From contig NZ_AP024109.1 of assembly GCF_016591715.1 (NCBI RefSeq), positions 1,860,001 to 1,924,000 on the forward strand: a stretch of DNA of 64,000 nucleotides, written 5' to 3'. The position numbers and the translations under genes are program-made. The notes under the pieces were generated by a model. It did no database searches. It was not told the origin of the DNA and was given only the letters and a program-made list of their open reading frames with translations. The stretch is from Mesorhizobium sp. J8 (GTDB lineage Bacteria > Pseudomonadota > Alphaproteobacteria > Rhizobiales > Rhizobiaceae). Positions 51,344 to 60,736 of this stretch are shown in pieces (the stretch's first letter is position 1; each line of letters begins with the position of its first letter).

Positions 51344-52983
51344 CCAACGCGGCGATGCCTGGCACTTATCTCGGAGAGGGGAGCGGACCTCGCGCGTGGC
51401 TGCTGACCACCGACCATAAACGCGTCGCGTGGCTCTATCTCATTTCGCTGACGGCCTTTTTCTTCCTCGGCGGCGCCATGGCCGTGCTGATGCGGATCGA
51501 GCTGGCGACGCCGGCCGGCGACCTCGTCTCCGACGATGTCTACAACCGGCTGTTCTCGCTGCATGGCATCATCATGGTCTGGTTCTTCCTGGTGCCGTCG
51601 ATCCCGGCGACGCTTGGCAATTTCCTTTTGCCGCTGATGATCGGCGCGCGCGACCTCGCCTTCCCGCGGCTGAACCTCGCCAGCTGGTATGTATTCATCT
51701 TCGGCAGCCTGTTCGCCTTGTTTGCGGTGGTGGCCGGCGGCGTCGACACCGGCTGGACTTTCTACACGCCGCTGTCGACGCTCTATGCCAATGGCTGGGT
51801 CTCGACCGCGGCCTTCGGCGTCTTCATCGTCGGCTTCTCGACAATCATGACCGGCATCAACTTCATCGTCAGCGTACACACGCTGCGCGCGCCGGGACTC
51901 ACCTGGTTTCGCCTGCCGATCTTCGTCTGGACGCTCTACGCCACCAGCCTGGTCATGGTGCTGGCGACCCCGGTGCTCGCCGCCTCGCTGATCCTGATCG
52001 TGCTGGAGCGCGTCTTCGGCATCGGCATCTTCAATCCCGATCTCGGCGGCGACCCACTGCTCTTCCAGCATCTCTTCTGGTTCTACTCGCACCCGGCCGT
52101 CTACATCATGATCCTGCCGGGCATGGGCGTGGTGTCGGAAGTGCTGCCGTGTTTCAGCCGCCGGCCGCTGTTCGGCTACAAGGCGGTGGCGATCTCGTCG
52201 ATGGCGATCGCGGTCTTCGGCTTCCTGGTTTGGGGGCACCACATGTTCGTCAGCGGGCAGTCGGCCTATGCCGGCGTGGTGTTCTCGTTCCTGTCCTTCT
52301 GCGTCGCGATCCCGTCGGCGATCAAAGTCTTCAACTGGAGCCTGACGCTGCGCAAGGGCGAGATCAGCTTCGAGACGCCGATGCTCTATGCGCTGTTCTT
52401 CCTGGCGCTGTTCACCTTCGGCGGGCTGGCTGGACTTTTTCTCGCGGCGCTCGCGGTGGATGTCCATGTCCACGACACCTACTTCGTCATCGCGCACTTC
52501 CACTACATCATGGTCGGCGGCATGGTGACCGCTTATATGGCCGGCCTGCATTTCTGGTGGCCTAAGCTGACCGGCCGCATGTATTCGGAAACGGCGGGGC
52601 GGATCGCGGCGACCGTCACCTTCGTCGGCTTCAACCTGACATTCTTCCCACAATTTGTGCTGGGCTTCGACGGCATGCCGCGGCGCTATCACACCTATCC
52701 GCCTGAGTTCCAGTTCTGGAACGTCTTGTCCTCGGCAGGCGCGGTTGTGCTGGCGATCGGCTATCTGATGCCGTTGTTCTATCTAGGCTGGTCGCTGTTT
52801 CGCGGGGTCCGCGCGCCCGACAATCCGTGGAACGCCACCGGGCTCGAATGGCAGACGGGTTCGCCGCCGCCGCCGCATAATTTCGAAACCATGCCGGTCG
52901 TGACGCGGCCGGCCTATGCCTATGACATGAAGGGGCTCGAGCACGAGCGCTTCAGCCCACACCGGGAGGAAGCAGCGGGATGA
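51340..52983 (+). CDS. ctaD: Cytochrome c oxidase subunit I
   Basis: A 547-residue haem-copper oxidase core with twelve helices. Landmarks are [14 protein letters not shown] at the start, the low-spin haem histidine in [24 protein letters not shown] (the CuB histidine and cross-linked tyrosine region) and [25 protein letters not shown] carries the haem a and a3 histidines. This is an A-type oxidase with a normal proton path residue set as far as visible. Confidence 0.96.
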   Translation: MTNAAMPGTYLGEGSGPRAWLLTTDHKRVAWLYLISLTAFFFLGGAMAVLMRIELATPAGDLVSDDVYNRLFSLHGIIMVWFFLVPSIPATLGNFLLPLMIGARDLAFPRLNLASWYVFIFGSLFALFAVVAGGVDTGWTFYTPLSTLYANGWVSTAAFGVFIVGFSTIMTGINFIVSVHTLRAPGLTWFRLPIFVWTLYATSLVMVLATPVLAASLILIVLERVFGIGIFNPDLGGDPLLFQHLFWFYSHPAVYIMILPGMGVVSEVLPCFSRRPLFGYKAVAISSMAIAVFGFLVWGHHMFVSGQSAYAGVVFSFLSFCVAIPSAIKVFNWSLTLRKGEISFETPMLYALFFLALFTFGGLAGLFLAALAVDVHVHDTYFVIAHFHYIMVGGMVTAYMAGLHFWWPKLTGRMYSETAGRIAATVTFVGFNLTFFPQFVLGFDGMPRRYHTYPPEFQFWNVLSSAGAVVLAIGYLMPLFYLGWSLFRGVRAPDNPWNATGLEWQTGSPPPPHNFETMPVVTRPAYAYDMKGLEHERFSPHREEAAG

Positions 52984-53615
52984 GCGGCACGGAAAGCATC
53001 GCTTTCGACACGCCCCAACGCGAACGGCGCGCCGACACTTTCGCCATGTGGGTGTTCATCGGCTCCGAAGCGATGCTGTTCGGCGCGATCTTCCTGGTCT
53101 TCCTTGTCGCCCATATCGATTTCGGACCTGCCTTCGCCGCCGCCTCGAAGCGCCTTTCGCTGCCGCTCGGCACGTTCAACACCGCGGTGCTGATCACCAG
53201 CAGCTTCACCATGGCATTAGCGCATATGCTTGCGCTTCAGAGACGTTGGCGCGCCACGGTCTGGGCGCTGGTCGCGACCGCGGCGCTGGGCGCGTGCTTC
53301 CTGGTCGTGAAGGGAATCGAATACGGCAAGGAAATCCGCGAAGGACTGGCGCCGCTTCTCGGCCTGCCGTTCACTTATGCCGGGCCGGATCCGACCCATG
53401 CCGAATTCTTCTTCGGCCTCTATTTCGCGATGACCTCGCTGCATGCGCTGCACCTGATCGGCGGCATCGTCGTCATCGCCGGCATGATCGCGCTCTGGCG
53501 GACCGCCGGCCCTGCCAACCGGCTGCGCCGGGTGGTGGCCGTCGGCCTCTACTGGCATTTCGTCGACATCATCTGGGTGTTCATGTTCCCGGTCCTTTAT
53601 CTGATCAACCGATGA
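52980..53615 (+). CDS. ctaE: Cytochrome c oxidase subunit III
   Basis: A 211-residue protein with five transmembrane helices. [19 protein letters not shown] opens the family fold, and [14 protein letters not shown] with [16 protein letters not shown] closes it. The short five-helix form is typical of caa3/bo3-type subunit III. ATGA overlaps with both neighbours. Confidence 0.94.
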   Translation: MSGTESIAFDTPQRERRADTFAMWVFIGSEAMLFGAIFLVFLVAHIDFGPAFAAASKRLSLPLGTFNTAVLITSSFTMALAHMLALQRRWRATVWALVATAALGACFLVVKGIEYGKEIREGLAPLLGLPFTYAGPDPTHAEFFFGLYFAMTSLHALHLIGGIVVIAGMIALWRTAGPANRLRRVVAVGLYWHFVDIIWVFMFPVLYLINR

Positions 53616-53860
53616 GCGAATTGCGCAAACTCACCTTCGCCTATCTCGGGCTGCTCGCGCTGCTGGCGCTGACGGTCGGCTCATCCTTGATCGATCTCGG
53701 CGGTTTCAACGTCGCGCTCAACCTGGCGATCGCCGCTGCGAAGGCTGCCCTGATTGGCCTGCTATTCATGCATCTGACCGGGACGTTGCCTCGGCTTGCT
53801 GTTGCGGCCACCGGGCTTTGGCTGATTATCCTATTCGGATTGACTGTGATCGGCCGGTAG
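53612..53860 (+). CDS. ctaF: Cytochrome c oxidase subunit IV-type protein
   Basis: An 82-residue three-helix membrane protein (FAYLGLLALLALTVGSSLI, AAKAALIGLLFMHLTG, LWLIILFGLTVIG). The middle helix with K and FMHL is the hallmark of the small subunit IV of caa3/cyoD-like oxidases. Last gene of the respiratory operon. Confidence 0.9.
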   Translation: MSELRKLTFAYLGLLALLALTVGSSLIDLGGFNVALNLAIAAAKAALIGLLFMHLTGTLPRLAVAATGLWLIILFGLTVIGR

Positions 53861-53926
53861 CCCGCGCCAGTTTCCAGATCGTGATGGCGTTTCGTTGAAT
53901 CGCCCTCACGATCTAACTCTTTGTTG

Positions 53927-53975
53927 GAGCATGATCTTTCTCCGAAAACCGGTTCCCACTTTCGGGGTCATGCTC
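53927..53975. repeat. Rhizobiales palindromic intergenic element
   Basis: GAGCATGA (53927-53934) and TCATGCTC (53968-53975) enclose a GAAAACCGGTTCCCACTTTC-type core that folds into a second stem. It matches the very common Rhizobiales intergenic palindrome known from Mesorhizobium and relatives (recognised from memory, not searched). It lies between the oxidase operon and the thiolase gene and may act as a terminator. Confidence 0.75.
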
Positions 53976-54149
53976 TAGGCAAACACGCCCAGAAGCCGCC
54001 ATTCAGTTGCCGGCCAATTGCGGTCGATAGCCACCGATCCCAAGGCCTTTTGTGTATGATCGCGCGTGTGCCGCGTCACGTCATGCCCGATGCCATTTGT
54101 GGGTGAAGCGCATCTCCGTTCAAACCCGAGCGTATATGATCGCCCCTGC

Positions 54150-55325
54150 TCACCGCTCCAGGCAGATCGCCACGCCCTGGCCGCCGCCGATGCAGAGCGA
54201 GGCGAGGCCCTTCCGCGCATCACGGCGGATCATCTCGTGAAGCAGCGTCACCACGATGCGGCAGCCGGAGCCGGCCAGCGGATGGCCGAGCGCGATGGCG
54301 CCACCGCTCAGGTTGATGATGCCCTCGTTCCAGCCCATCTCTCGGTTGACCGCAATGGCCTGTGCGGCGAAGGCTTCGTTGATTTCCATCACGTCAAGGT
54401 CGGCCGCGCGCCAGCCGGCTTTGTCGAGCGCCAGGCGTGAGGCGGCGACGGGACCGAGACCCATGTCCATCGGCTCGACGCCGGCGGAAGCGTAGGACGC
54501 GATGCGGGCGAGGGGCGTCAGCCCGAGTTCGGTCATCCGCGCCTCCGACATCACCAGGACCGCGGCGGCGCCGTCGTTGAGGCCGGATGAGTTGCCGGCC
54601 GTGATCGTCCCCGCCGCATCGAAGACCGGCCTCAGCCGGCCAAGGCCTTCCATCGTGGTGGTGGGATTGGGGTGCTCGTCGCGCTCGATGACGACATCGC
54701 CTTGCCTTGTCTTGATCGACACCGGAACGATCTCGTCGTCGAATCTGCCGGACTGGATGGCGGCGTCCGCCTTTTCCTGTGAACGCAGCGCGAAACGGTC
54801 CTGTCCCTCGCGGGTGATCCGGTAGCGCTGCGCCAGCGACTCGGCGGTAACGCCCATATGCACCTGATGGAAGGCGTCCCACAGCCCGTCGGTGATCATG
54901 GAATCCTTGACGGTGCGGTCGCCCATGCGGATGCCGGCGCGCACACCGTCGATGAAATGCGGCGCCGAGGTCATCGAATCCTGCCCGCCGGCGATCACGC
55001 AATCGGCGTCGCCGCAGCGAATGGCTTGCGCGGCGAGATGGATCGACTTCTGGCCAGCGCCGCACACCTTGTTGACGGTCATTGCGGGAACGCTGACCGG
55101 AAGGCCAGCCTTGAGCGCGGCCTGCCGCGCCGGGTTCTGCCCGGCGCCGCCGGTCAGCACTTGGCCCATGATCACCTCGCTGACGGAATCGGGCGCGAGC
55201 TGGGTATCGGCAAGCATTGCCTGGATAAGCTGCCCGCCCAGCTCCGCCGCCGACAGGCTGGCGAACGCGCCATTCAGCTTGCCGATGGGCGTGCGCTTGG
55301 CGGCAACGATATAAACCGCATCCAT
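54150..55325 (-). CDS. Acetyl-CoA C-acetyltransferase (thiolase)
   Basis: A 391-residue thiolase starting MDAVYIVAAKRTPIGKLNG, with GGAGGATCGGAA before the ATG. The acylation cysteine is in VNKVCGAGQKSIH (about residue 89). The C-terminal motifs NEAFAAQ, GGAIALGHPLAGSG and CIGGGQGVA carry the catalytic His and second Cys. It would split acetoacetyl-CoA to two acetyl-CoA. It is transcribed divergently from the acetoacetyl-CoA synthetase operon; a GntR-type palindrome lies between the two. Confidence 0.96.
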   Translation of the reverse strand: MDAVYIVAAKRTPIGKLNGAFASLSAAELGGQLIQAMLADTQLAPDSVSEVIMGQVLTGGAGQNPARQAALKAGLPVSVPAMTVNKVCGAGQKSIHLAAQAIRCGDADCVIAGGQDSMTSAPHFIDGVRAGIRMGDRTVKDSMITDGLWDAFHQVHMGVTAESLAQRYRITREGQDRFALRSQEKADAAIQSGRFDDEIVPVSIKTRQGDVVIERDEHPNPTTTMEGLGRLRPVFDAAGTITAGNSSGLNDGAAAVLVMSEARMTELGLTPLARIASYASAGVEPMDMGLGPVAASRLALDKAGWRAADLDVMEINEAFAAQAIAVNREMGWNEGIINLSGGAIALGHPLAGSGCRIVVTLLHEMIRRDARKGLASLCIGGGQGVAICLER

Positions 55326-55378
55326 TTCCGATCCTCCGCACGTACGATCCACACAGGCGGGATCGCCGCTTGACATTC

Positions 55379-55390
55379 TGGTTATAACCA
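55379..55390. promoter_or_regulatory. GntR-type operator palindrome
   Basis: TGGTTATAACCA, a perfect 12-bp palindrome, 53 nt upstream of the thiolase start and 69 nt upstream of the acetoacetyl-CoA synthetase start. The same sequence recurs at 61622-61633. Confidence 0.75.
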
Positions 55391-55459
55391 ATAATCATGA
55401 AATGCGTCGGCAGGCAAGGTCGCGGCATCGAGCCCGGCCTGCGTTGCGGGAGGAAATCC

Positions 55460-57406
55460 ATGTCATCCGTGCTTTGGACGCCGGCGCCGGCCGCGTTCCA
55501 ATCATCCAACCTTGCGCGCTTTTCGATGGCCAACGGCTTCGACTCGCGCGAGTACGAGGCGCTGCATCGCTGGTCGATCGGTGATCCCGGGGCCTTCTGG
55601 CGGGCGGTGTGGGATTTCGCCGAGGTCGTCGGCGATCCAGGCGCGATCTCCTTCCTGCGCGACGACAATGCGCCGATGACCGGGAGCCGCTTCCTGCCGG
55701 AAGCAAAGCTCAATCTTGCGGAAAACCTGTTGCGTGGCGACGGCGAGAGGGTCGCGGTTATCGAGGCCGACGAGGGCGGCCATTTCCGGACCATTACGCT
55801 TGGCGAGCTGCGCCGGCTCGTCGCTAGGACGGCCGACGGCCTGCGCGCGGCCGGTATCGGCAAGGGCGATTGCGTCGGTGGCATCCTGCCCAATCGCGTC
55901 GAGGGCCTCGTCGCGCTTCTGGCGACGCTCTCCATCGGTGCCATCTGGTCGTCCTGCTCGCCGGATTTCGGCGCCACCGCGATCGTCGACCGCCTCGGCC
56001 AGATTGGCGTCAAGGTGTTGTTCGCCGCGCCGCGTTACCGCTATGCGGGGAAGGAGCACGACATTTCCGGCAGGCTGGCCGAGATCGTCGCCGCGATGCC
56101 GACGGTCACGACGCTGGTGCTGACGGGCGAGCCGGGCTTTCGGCCAAACTGCGCGGCGGATTGCATTTCGTTCGACCATTTCGGCGGCGACGCTCCGCTC
56201 AGCTTCGAGCGCGCGCCCTTCGACCATCCCGCCTATGTGCTCTACACCTCCGGCACGACAGGCGCGCCGAAGGCGATCGTCCATCGCGCCGGTGGCGTGC
56301 TGCTCCAGCATCTGAAGGAGCACCTGCTGCACGGCGATGTTCGCCCCGGCGACGTCATGAGCTGGTACACCAACACCGCCTGGATGATGTATCACTGGTT
56401 GATCTCAGGCCTCGCCTGCGGCGCGAGCGTGGTGCTCTATGACGGCGCGCCGATCCTGAAATCGGCCGATGGCCTCGACCCCAGTCCGCTATGGACGATG
56501 GCCGAGCGTGCCCGCGTCACGCATTTCGGCACCAGCCCGAAATATCTGGCCACGCTTGCCGCCGAAAATTACGCGCCGGGGCGCCTGCACGACCTTTCGC
56601 CGCTGCGCTCGCTGCTGTCGGCCGGCGCGCCGGTTTCTCCAGCGCAGTTCGACTGGGTCTACGAGCATGTGAAGCGCGACATGATCTTCTCCTCCATTTC
56701 CGGCGGCACCGAGATCATCGGCTGCTTCCTGCTGGGATCGCCGATCCATCCTGTGCGGCGCGGCGAGCTGACGGTGAAGGGGCTTGGTCTGGCAGTCGCG
56801 GTGATGGACGAGCGCAATGCGCCGGTGATCGGCCGCCAGGGCGATCTCGTCTGCACCGAGCCCTTCCCGTCGATGCCGCTGACCTTCTGGGGCAAGGACG
56901 GCGACGAGCGCTATCACGCCACCTATTTCGCCGCGCGCCATGAGATCTGGACGCATGGCGACGTGGCTGAGATGACCGCTTACGGCTCCGGCGTCATCCA
57001 CGGTCGCTCGGACACGACGCTGAAGCCCGGCGGCGTGCGCATTGGCACGGCGGAAATCTATGCCGCCTGCGAAAACTTTGCCGAGATCGAGGATTGCCTG
57101 GTCTTCGGCGCGCCGGTCGAAGGCGACGAGGAAATCGTGCTCTGCGTCAAGCTCAATGACGGCTATGCGTTGACCCCAGAGCTTGCCGCGCAAATCCGCG
57201 GCGCGATCCGCGAAGGGGCCTCGCCGCGCCATGTGCCGCATCGCATCCATGCGGTGCAGGCGGTGCCCTATACGCTGAACGGGAAACGCGTCGAGGGCGC
57301 CGCCCGCACCACGTTCGAAGGCAAGCCGGTCAAGAACATGGCTTCGCTCGCCAATCCGGCATGCCTGGAGGAATACCGCACGCTCGACCGGAGCAAGGCG
57401 GCATGA
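55460..57406 (+). CDS. aacS: Acetoacetate--CoA ligase (acetoacetyl-CoA synthetase)
   Basis: A 648-residue ANL-superfamily enzyme. GGGAGGAAATCC precedes the ATG at 55460; the frame opens earlier at 55397, but over the operator region. AMP-binding core motifs are YTSGTTGAPKAIVH (P-loop), SGGTEIIGCF and TLKPGGVRIGTAEIY, with a C-terminal lysine region (LNGKRVEGAARTTF). The N-terminal FDSREYEALHRWSIGDPGAFW is typical of acetoacetyl-CoA synthetases. It activates acetoacetate for the thiolases nearby. Confidence 0.94.
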   Translation: MSSVLWTPAPAAFQSSNLARFSMANGFDSREYEALHRWSIGDPGAFWRAVWDFAEVVGDPGAISFLRDDNAPMTGSRFLPEAKLNLAENLLRGDGERVAVIEADEGGHFRTITLGELRRLVARTADGLRAAGIGKGDCVGGILPNRVEGLVALLATLSIGAIWSSCSPDFGATAIVDRLGQIGVKVLFAAPRYRYAGKEHDISGRLAEIVAAMPTVTTLVLTGEPGFRPNCAADCISFDHFGGDAPLSFERAPFDHPAYVLYTSGTTGAPKAIVHRAGGVLLQHLKEHLLHGDVRPGDVMSWYTNTAWMMYHWLISGLACGASVVLYDGAPILKSADGLDPSPLWTMAERARVTHFGTSPKYLATLAAENYAPGRLHDLSPLRSLLSAGAPVSPAQFDWVYEHVKRDMIFSSISGGTEIIGCFLLGSPIHPVRRGELTVKGLGLAVAVMDERNAPVIGRQGDLVCTEPFPSMPLTFWGKDGDERYHATYFAARHEIWTHGDVAEMTAYGSGVIHGRSDTTLKPGGVRIGTAEIYAACENFAEIEDCLVFGAPVEGDEEIVLCVKLNDGYALTPELAAQIRGAIREGASPRHVPHRIHAVQAVPYTLNGKRVEGAARTTFEGKPVKNMASLANPACLEEYRTLDRSKAA

Positions 57407-58554
57407 GCCGGCCGACGGGAGCGATCGTCGGCATCGGCGAGCTGAGGCCGCAGCGCCTGACCAGCGGCGTGACGACGCTGGAGATGATCGCCGAGGTCTC
57501 GCGCCTGGCAGTGCTCGATGCCGGGCTCGAGCCGGCGGCGATCGATGGGCTGCTGGTCGGGCCGCAGGGCGGCGAGACGCCGCAGCATGTGCCGGCAACG
57601 ATTGCCGAATATCTCGGGTTGGCGCCGACCATGGCCAATGTCGTGGACCTCGGCGGCGCATCCGGCGCCGGCATGGTCTGGCGCGCGGCGGCCGCGATCG
57701 AGGCCGGCATGTGCGAGACAGTGCTGTGCGTGCTCGCCAACAACCGCGAGCAGACGCTGCCCCGTTCTCCCAACCGCAATCCGATCCGCGAGTTCGACGT
57801 GCCGTTCGGCGCCTCGGGCGCCAACATCTCCTATGCGCTGCTGATGCAGGCGCATATGGCCGCATACGGCTCGACCGCGCGGGACTTCGCCCTGATCGCC
57901 GCGGCCGCGCGCGCCAATGCGCAGCTCAATCCCGACGCCATCTTCTTCGGCAAGCCGGCCGATGTGGAGGCGGTGCTGGCCTCGCCGATGATCGCTTCGC
58001 CGCTGCACCTCCTCGAAATCGTCATGCCGGTCGCCGGCGGCGAAGCGGTCGTCGTCACCTCGGCCGAACGCGCGCGGTCGTTGCGAAAGCCGCCCGTGCA
58101 TCTGCTCGGCGCCGGCGAGAAGGTCACGCACCGCGCGGTCAGCCAGGCGCCGAGTCTCACCTCCGGTCCGTTGAAGAGCGCCATGGCGCGGGCCTTCCAA
58201 CAGTCCGGCACGCGGGCCGATGAGATGGACCTTCTGTCGCTCTACGATTGCTACACGATCATGGTCGCGGCCACGATCGAGGATGCCGGCCTTTGCGCGC
58301 CGGGCGAGTTCGGCGCGTGGCTCCACGACCACGACCTTTCCCACAAGGGCGACAAGCCGCTCAATACGCATGGCGGCCAGCTCGGCTTCGGCCAGCCGGA
58401 CCTTGCCGGCGGTATGACCCATGTCGTCGAGGCGGTGCGCCAATTGCGCGGCGAGGCGGGGGAACGCCAGATCGGCAAGGCCCGGCTCGCGCTGGTCACC
58501 GGCAATGGCGCGACGATGAGCGAAGCGACAGCGCTCGTGCTGGGAGCCGCCTGA
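57403..58554 (+). CDS. Thiolase-like protein (SCP-x/lipid-transfer type)
   Basis: A 383-residue thiolase-fold protein (MSRPTGAIVGIGELRPQR). It has the non-condensing thiolase-like layout (VDLGGASGAGMVWRAAAAIEAG, then NTHGGQLGFGQPDLAGG with the HGG histidine), but the nucleophilic cysteine position is not clearly conserved (GASGAG). It is encoded with a DUF35 OB-fold partner, as is usual for this group, which acts on beta-keto or steroid-type thioesters. ATGA overlap with aacS. Confidence 0.88.
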   Translation: MSRPTGAIVGIGELRPQRLTSGVTTLEMIAEVSRLAVLDAGLEPAAIDGLLVGPQGGETPQHVPATIAEYLGLAPTMANVVDLGGASGAGMVWRAAAAIEAGMCETVLCVLANNREQTLPRSPNRNPIREFDVPFGASGANISYALLMQAHMAAYGSTARDFALIAAAARANAQLNPDAIFFGKPADVEAVLASPMIASPLHLLEIVMPVAGGEAVVVTSAERARSLRKPPVHLLGAGEKVTHRAVSQAPSLTSGPLKSAMARAFQQSGTRADEMDLLSLYDCYTIMVAATIEDAGLCAPGEFGAWLHDHDLSHKGDKPLNTHGGQLGFGQPDLAGGMTHVVEAVRQLRGEAGERQIGKARLALVTGNGATMSEATALVLGAA

Positions 58555-58994
58555 TGTCCGTCGATCTCGACACGCTGAAAACCCCTGGCCCGACGATCAC
58601 CGCGCTGACCAAGCCATTCTGGGATGCCGCCGCCGAGGGCCGGCTGAAAATCCAGCACTGCGAGGATTGCGGCAAGGCCGTCTTCTATCCGCGCCCGATC
58701 TGCCCGCATTGCTGGAGCAAGCGTCTGGTCTGGAAAGACGCATCGGGCAGGGGGCGGCTCAAATCCTTTTCCGAGGTGCACAAGCCCGGCCATCCCGGCT
58801 GGCTGCCGGCAGCACCCTACGTGGTCGGCCTGGTCGAATTGGCCGAAGGCCCGACGATACTGAGCTTCATCTTGCCCGGCACACGGCCGCTACAGGTCGG
58901 GGACATGCTGCTTCTTGCTCCGACCGCCATCGGCGGCCGTGTCCTGCCGGCCTTCAAACCAGTCGAACCCAGAGCAGAGGAGAAGCCGCAATGA
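58554..58994 (+). CDS. DUF35 zinc-ribbon/OB-fold acyl-CoA-associated protein
   Basis: A 146-residue protein. The N-terminal zinc ribbon is C-x2-C ... C-x2-C (HCEDCGKAVFYPRPICPHCW), followed by the DUF35 OB-fold (SFSEVHKPGHPGWLPAAPYV and VVGLVELAEGPTILSF). Such proteins form complexes with thiolase-like partners, and it is translated from a TGATG overlap with one here. Confidence 0.9.
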   Translation: MSVDLDTLKTPGPTITALTKPFWDAAAEGRLKIQHCEDCGKAVFYPRPICPHCWSKRLVWKDASGRGRLKSFSEVHKPGHPGWLPAAPYVVGLVELAEGPTILSFILPGTRPLQVGDMLLLAPTAIGGRVLPAFKPVEPRAEEKPQ

Positions 58995-59443
58995 GCACCG
59001 AAACGAAGGACGGTTGGGTTGGCGTGGTGAAAGGTCGTCCGCAGGTCGGCGCCTTCGCCGAGCGCACACGGCGCACGAGGATGAGCGACATCGAGGCCTT
59101 CACCGAGATGACCGGCGATCGTAATCCGCTGCATTACGACCGTGCGCTGGCCGAGAAGTCGGTGTTCGGCAAGCTGATCGTCCAGGGCGGCGTGACCTCC
59201 GGCATCCTCAACGCGCTGGTCGCCGAGGATCTGCCCGGCCCCGGAACCGTGTTCCTCGAAGTGGCCTGGAAGTTCGTCAAGGCCGTCGGCGTCGACGAGG
59301 AGATCACCGGCCGCGTGGAGGTCAAGGAAGTGCGCCCCGACAAGCCGATCTGCAAGATCGAGACCAGCGTGCGTAACGGCCAGGGCGAGCTTTGCCTAAC
59401 CGGCACGGCCACGGTGTTCACCGTTCCGCTGCAAGGCGCGTGA
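58991..59443 (+). CDS. MaoC-like hot-dog hydratase
   Basis: A 150-residue MaoC-type domain. The catalytic Asp/His pair lies in TGDRNPLHYD, and GKLIVQGGVTSGILNALV is the following hydratase strand-helix. It would hydrate an enoyl-CoA in the same pathway as the thiolase-like protein. ATGA overlap upstream, GTGA downstream. Confidence 0.9.
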   Translation: MSTETKDGWVGVVKGRPQVGAFAERTRRTRMSDIEAFTEMTGDRNPLHYDRALAEKSVFGKLIVQGGVTSGILNALVAEDLPGPGTVFLEVAWKFVKAVGVDEEITGRVEVKEVRPDKPICKIETSVRNGQGELCLTGTATVFTVPLQGA

Positions 59444-60684
59444 GCCCGGTGGACAACGGCCGGCTTGGCGTTGCGGCCGACGGCGAGCGCTGGCGCGTGC
59501 TGTCGCTGCTTTGCCTGGCGGTCGTCCTGTCGCTGACCACCTGGTTTTCGGCGACCGCGATTCTTCCCGAACTGAAGCAGGAGCTGGCGCTGGGCCCGAG
59601 CGCCGAGGCGTGGCTAACCAATGGCGTTCAGGTCGGCTTCGTCATCGGCGCGCTGGCGGCGAGCCTGGTCAACCTTCCCGACCTGGTGCGGCTCAGCCGA
59701 CTGATGGCGGCGGCGGCGCTTGTCGCCGCTTTGGCCAACGCGACGCTTCTGCTCCATCCCGGGCCGGGCGGCGTGATCGCCGCGCGCATCGTCACTGGCG
59801 CGGCGCTTGCCGGCGTCTATCCGCCGGCGCTGAAGCTGGTCGCCACCTGGTTCACCCGCGACAGGGGACTGGCGCTTGGGGCGGTCATCGGCGCGCTGAC
59901 TGTCGGCTCGGCGCTGCCGCATCTCTTCCGCGCGGTCTCGACCGCGCTCGACTGGCGGCCGGTGGTCGCAGCGGCAAGCGTGGCCACCGCGGCCGGCGCG
60001 CTGCTCTTCCTGTTGTTCGCGAAAGAAGGGCCCTATCCCTTCGGCAAGGCGGTGTTCGAGCCCTCGCGCATCGGCCAGGTGTTCCGAGAAAAGCCGCTGC
60101 TCCTCGCCAATCTCGGCTATCTCGGTCACATGTGGGAGCTCTACGCCATGTGGGCCTGGCTGCTCGCCTACACGCGCGCGGCCTTCGAGGCGCAGGCGAT
60201 CGGAACCGCCGCCACCGCCTCGCTCGCGACTTTCCTTGTCGTCGCCTCCGGCATCCTTGGTTGCCTGCTCGGCGGCTATCTGTCGGACCGCATCGGCCGC
60301 ACCGCCACCACCGCCGGCATGATGCTCGTCTCGGGAGGTTGCGCCCTGCTGATGGGCTTTCTCTTCACCGGCCCGCTCTGGCTGTTCGTGCTGGTGGCCA
60401 TTGTCTGGGGCGTTTCGGTGATCGGCGATTCGGCGCAATTCTCCGCCGCCGTCACCGAGCTTGCCGACCGCCGCTTCGTCGGCACGGCACTGTCGGTGCA
60501 GCTCGGCGCCGGTTTCGCGCTGACGGTGTTCGCCATCTGGCTGACCCCACGCTTCGCCGACTTCATTGGCGGCTGGCGCTGGGCCTTCCTGCTCCTGGTT
60601 CCCGGACCACTTCTGGGAGTGGCCGCCATGCTATGGTTGCGAAACTTGCCGGAGAGCGTGAAAATGACTGGCGGTCTCCGCTAG
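59440..60684 (+). CDS. MFS transporter
   Basis: A 414-residue major facilitator protein from GTG 59440 (coupled as GTGA). Twelve helices in two six-helix halves are visible; motif A-like GGYLSDRIGRTATTAG lies after helix 8, and the central loop carries EPSRIGQVFREKP. It probably imports the substrate of this operon (a keto-acid or related organic acid), but the family does not define it. Confidence 0.9.
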   Translation: MSPVDNGRLGVAADGERWRVLSLLCLAVVLSLTTWFSATAILPELKQELALGPSAEAWLTNGVQVGFVIGALAASLVNLPDLVRLSRLMAAAALVAALANATLLLHPGPGGVIAARIVTGAALAGVYPPALKLVATWFTRDRGLALGAVIGALTVGSALPHLFRAVSTALDWRPVVAAASVATAAGALLFLLFAKEGPYPFGKAVFEPSRIGQVFREKPLLLANLGYLGHMWELYAMWAWLLAYTRAAFEAQAIGTAATASLATFLVVASGILGCLLGGYLSDRIGRTATTAGMMLVSGGCALLMGFLFTGPLWLFVLVAIVWGVSVIGDSAQFSAAVTELADRRFVGTALSVQLGAGFALTVFAIWLTPRFADFIGGWRWAFLLLVPGPLLGVAAMLWLRNLPESVKMTGGLR

Positions 60685-60736
60685 GGAGGCGCTGCCGCTC
60701 ATCTGAGTCGCGGCAAATGAATTGCGGCAGGACCGG

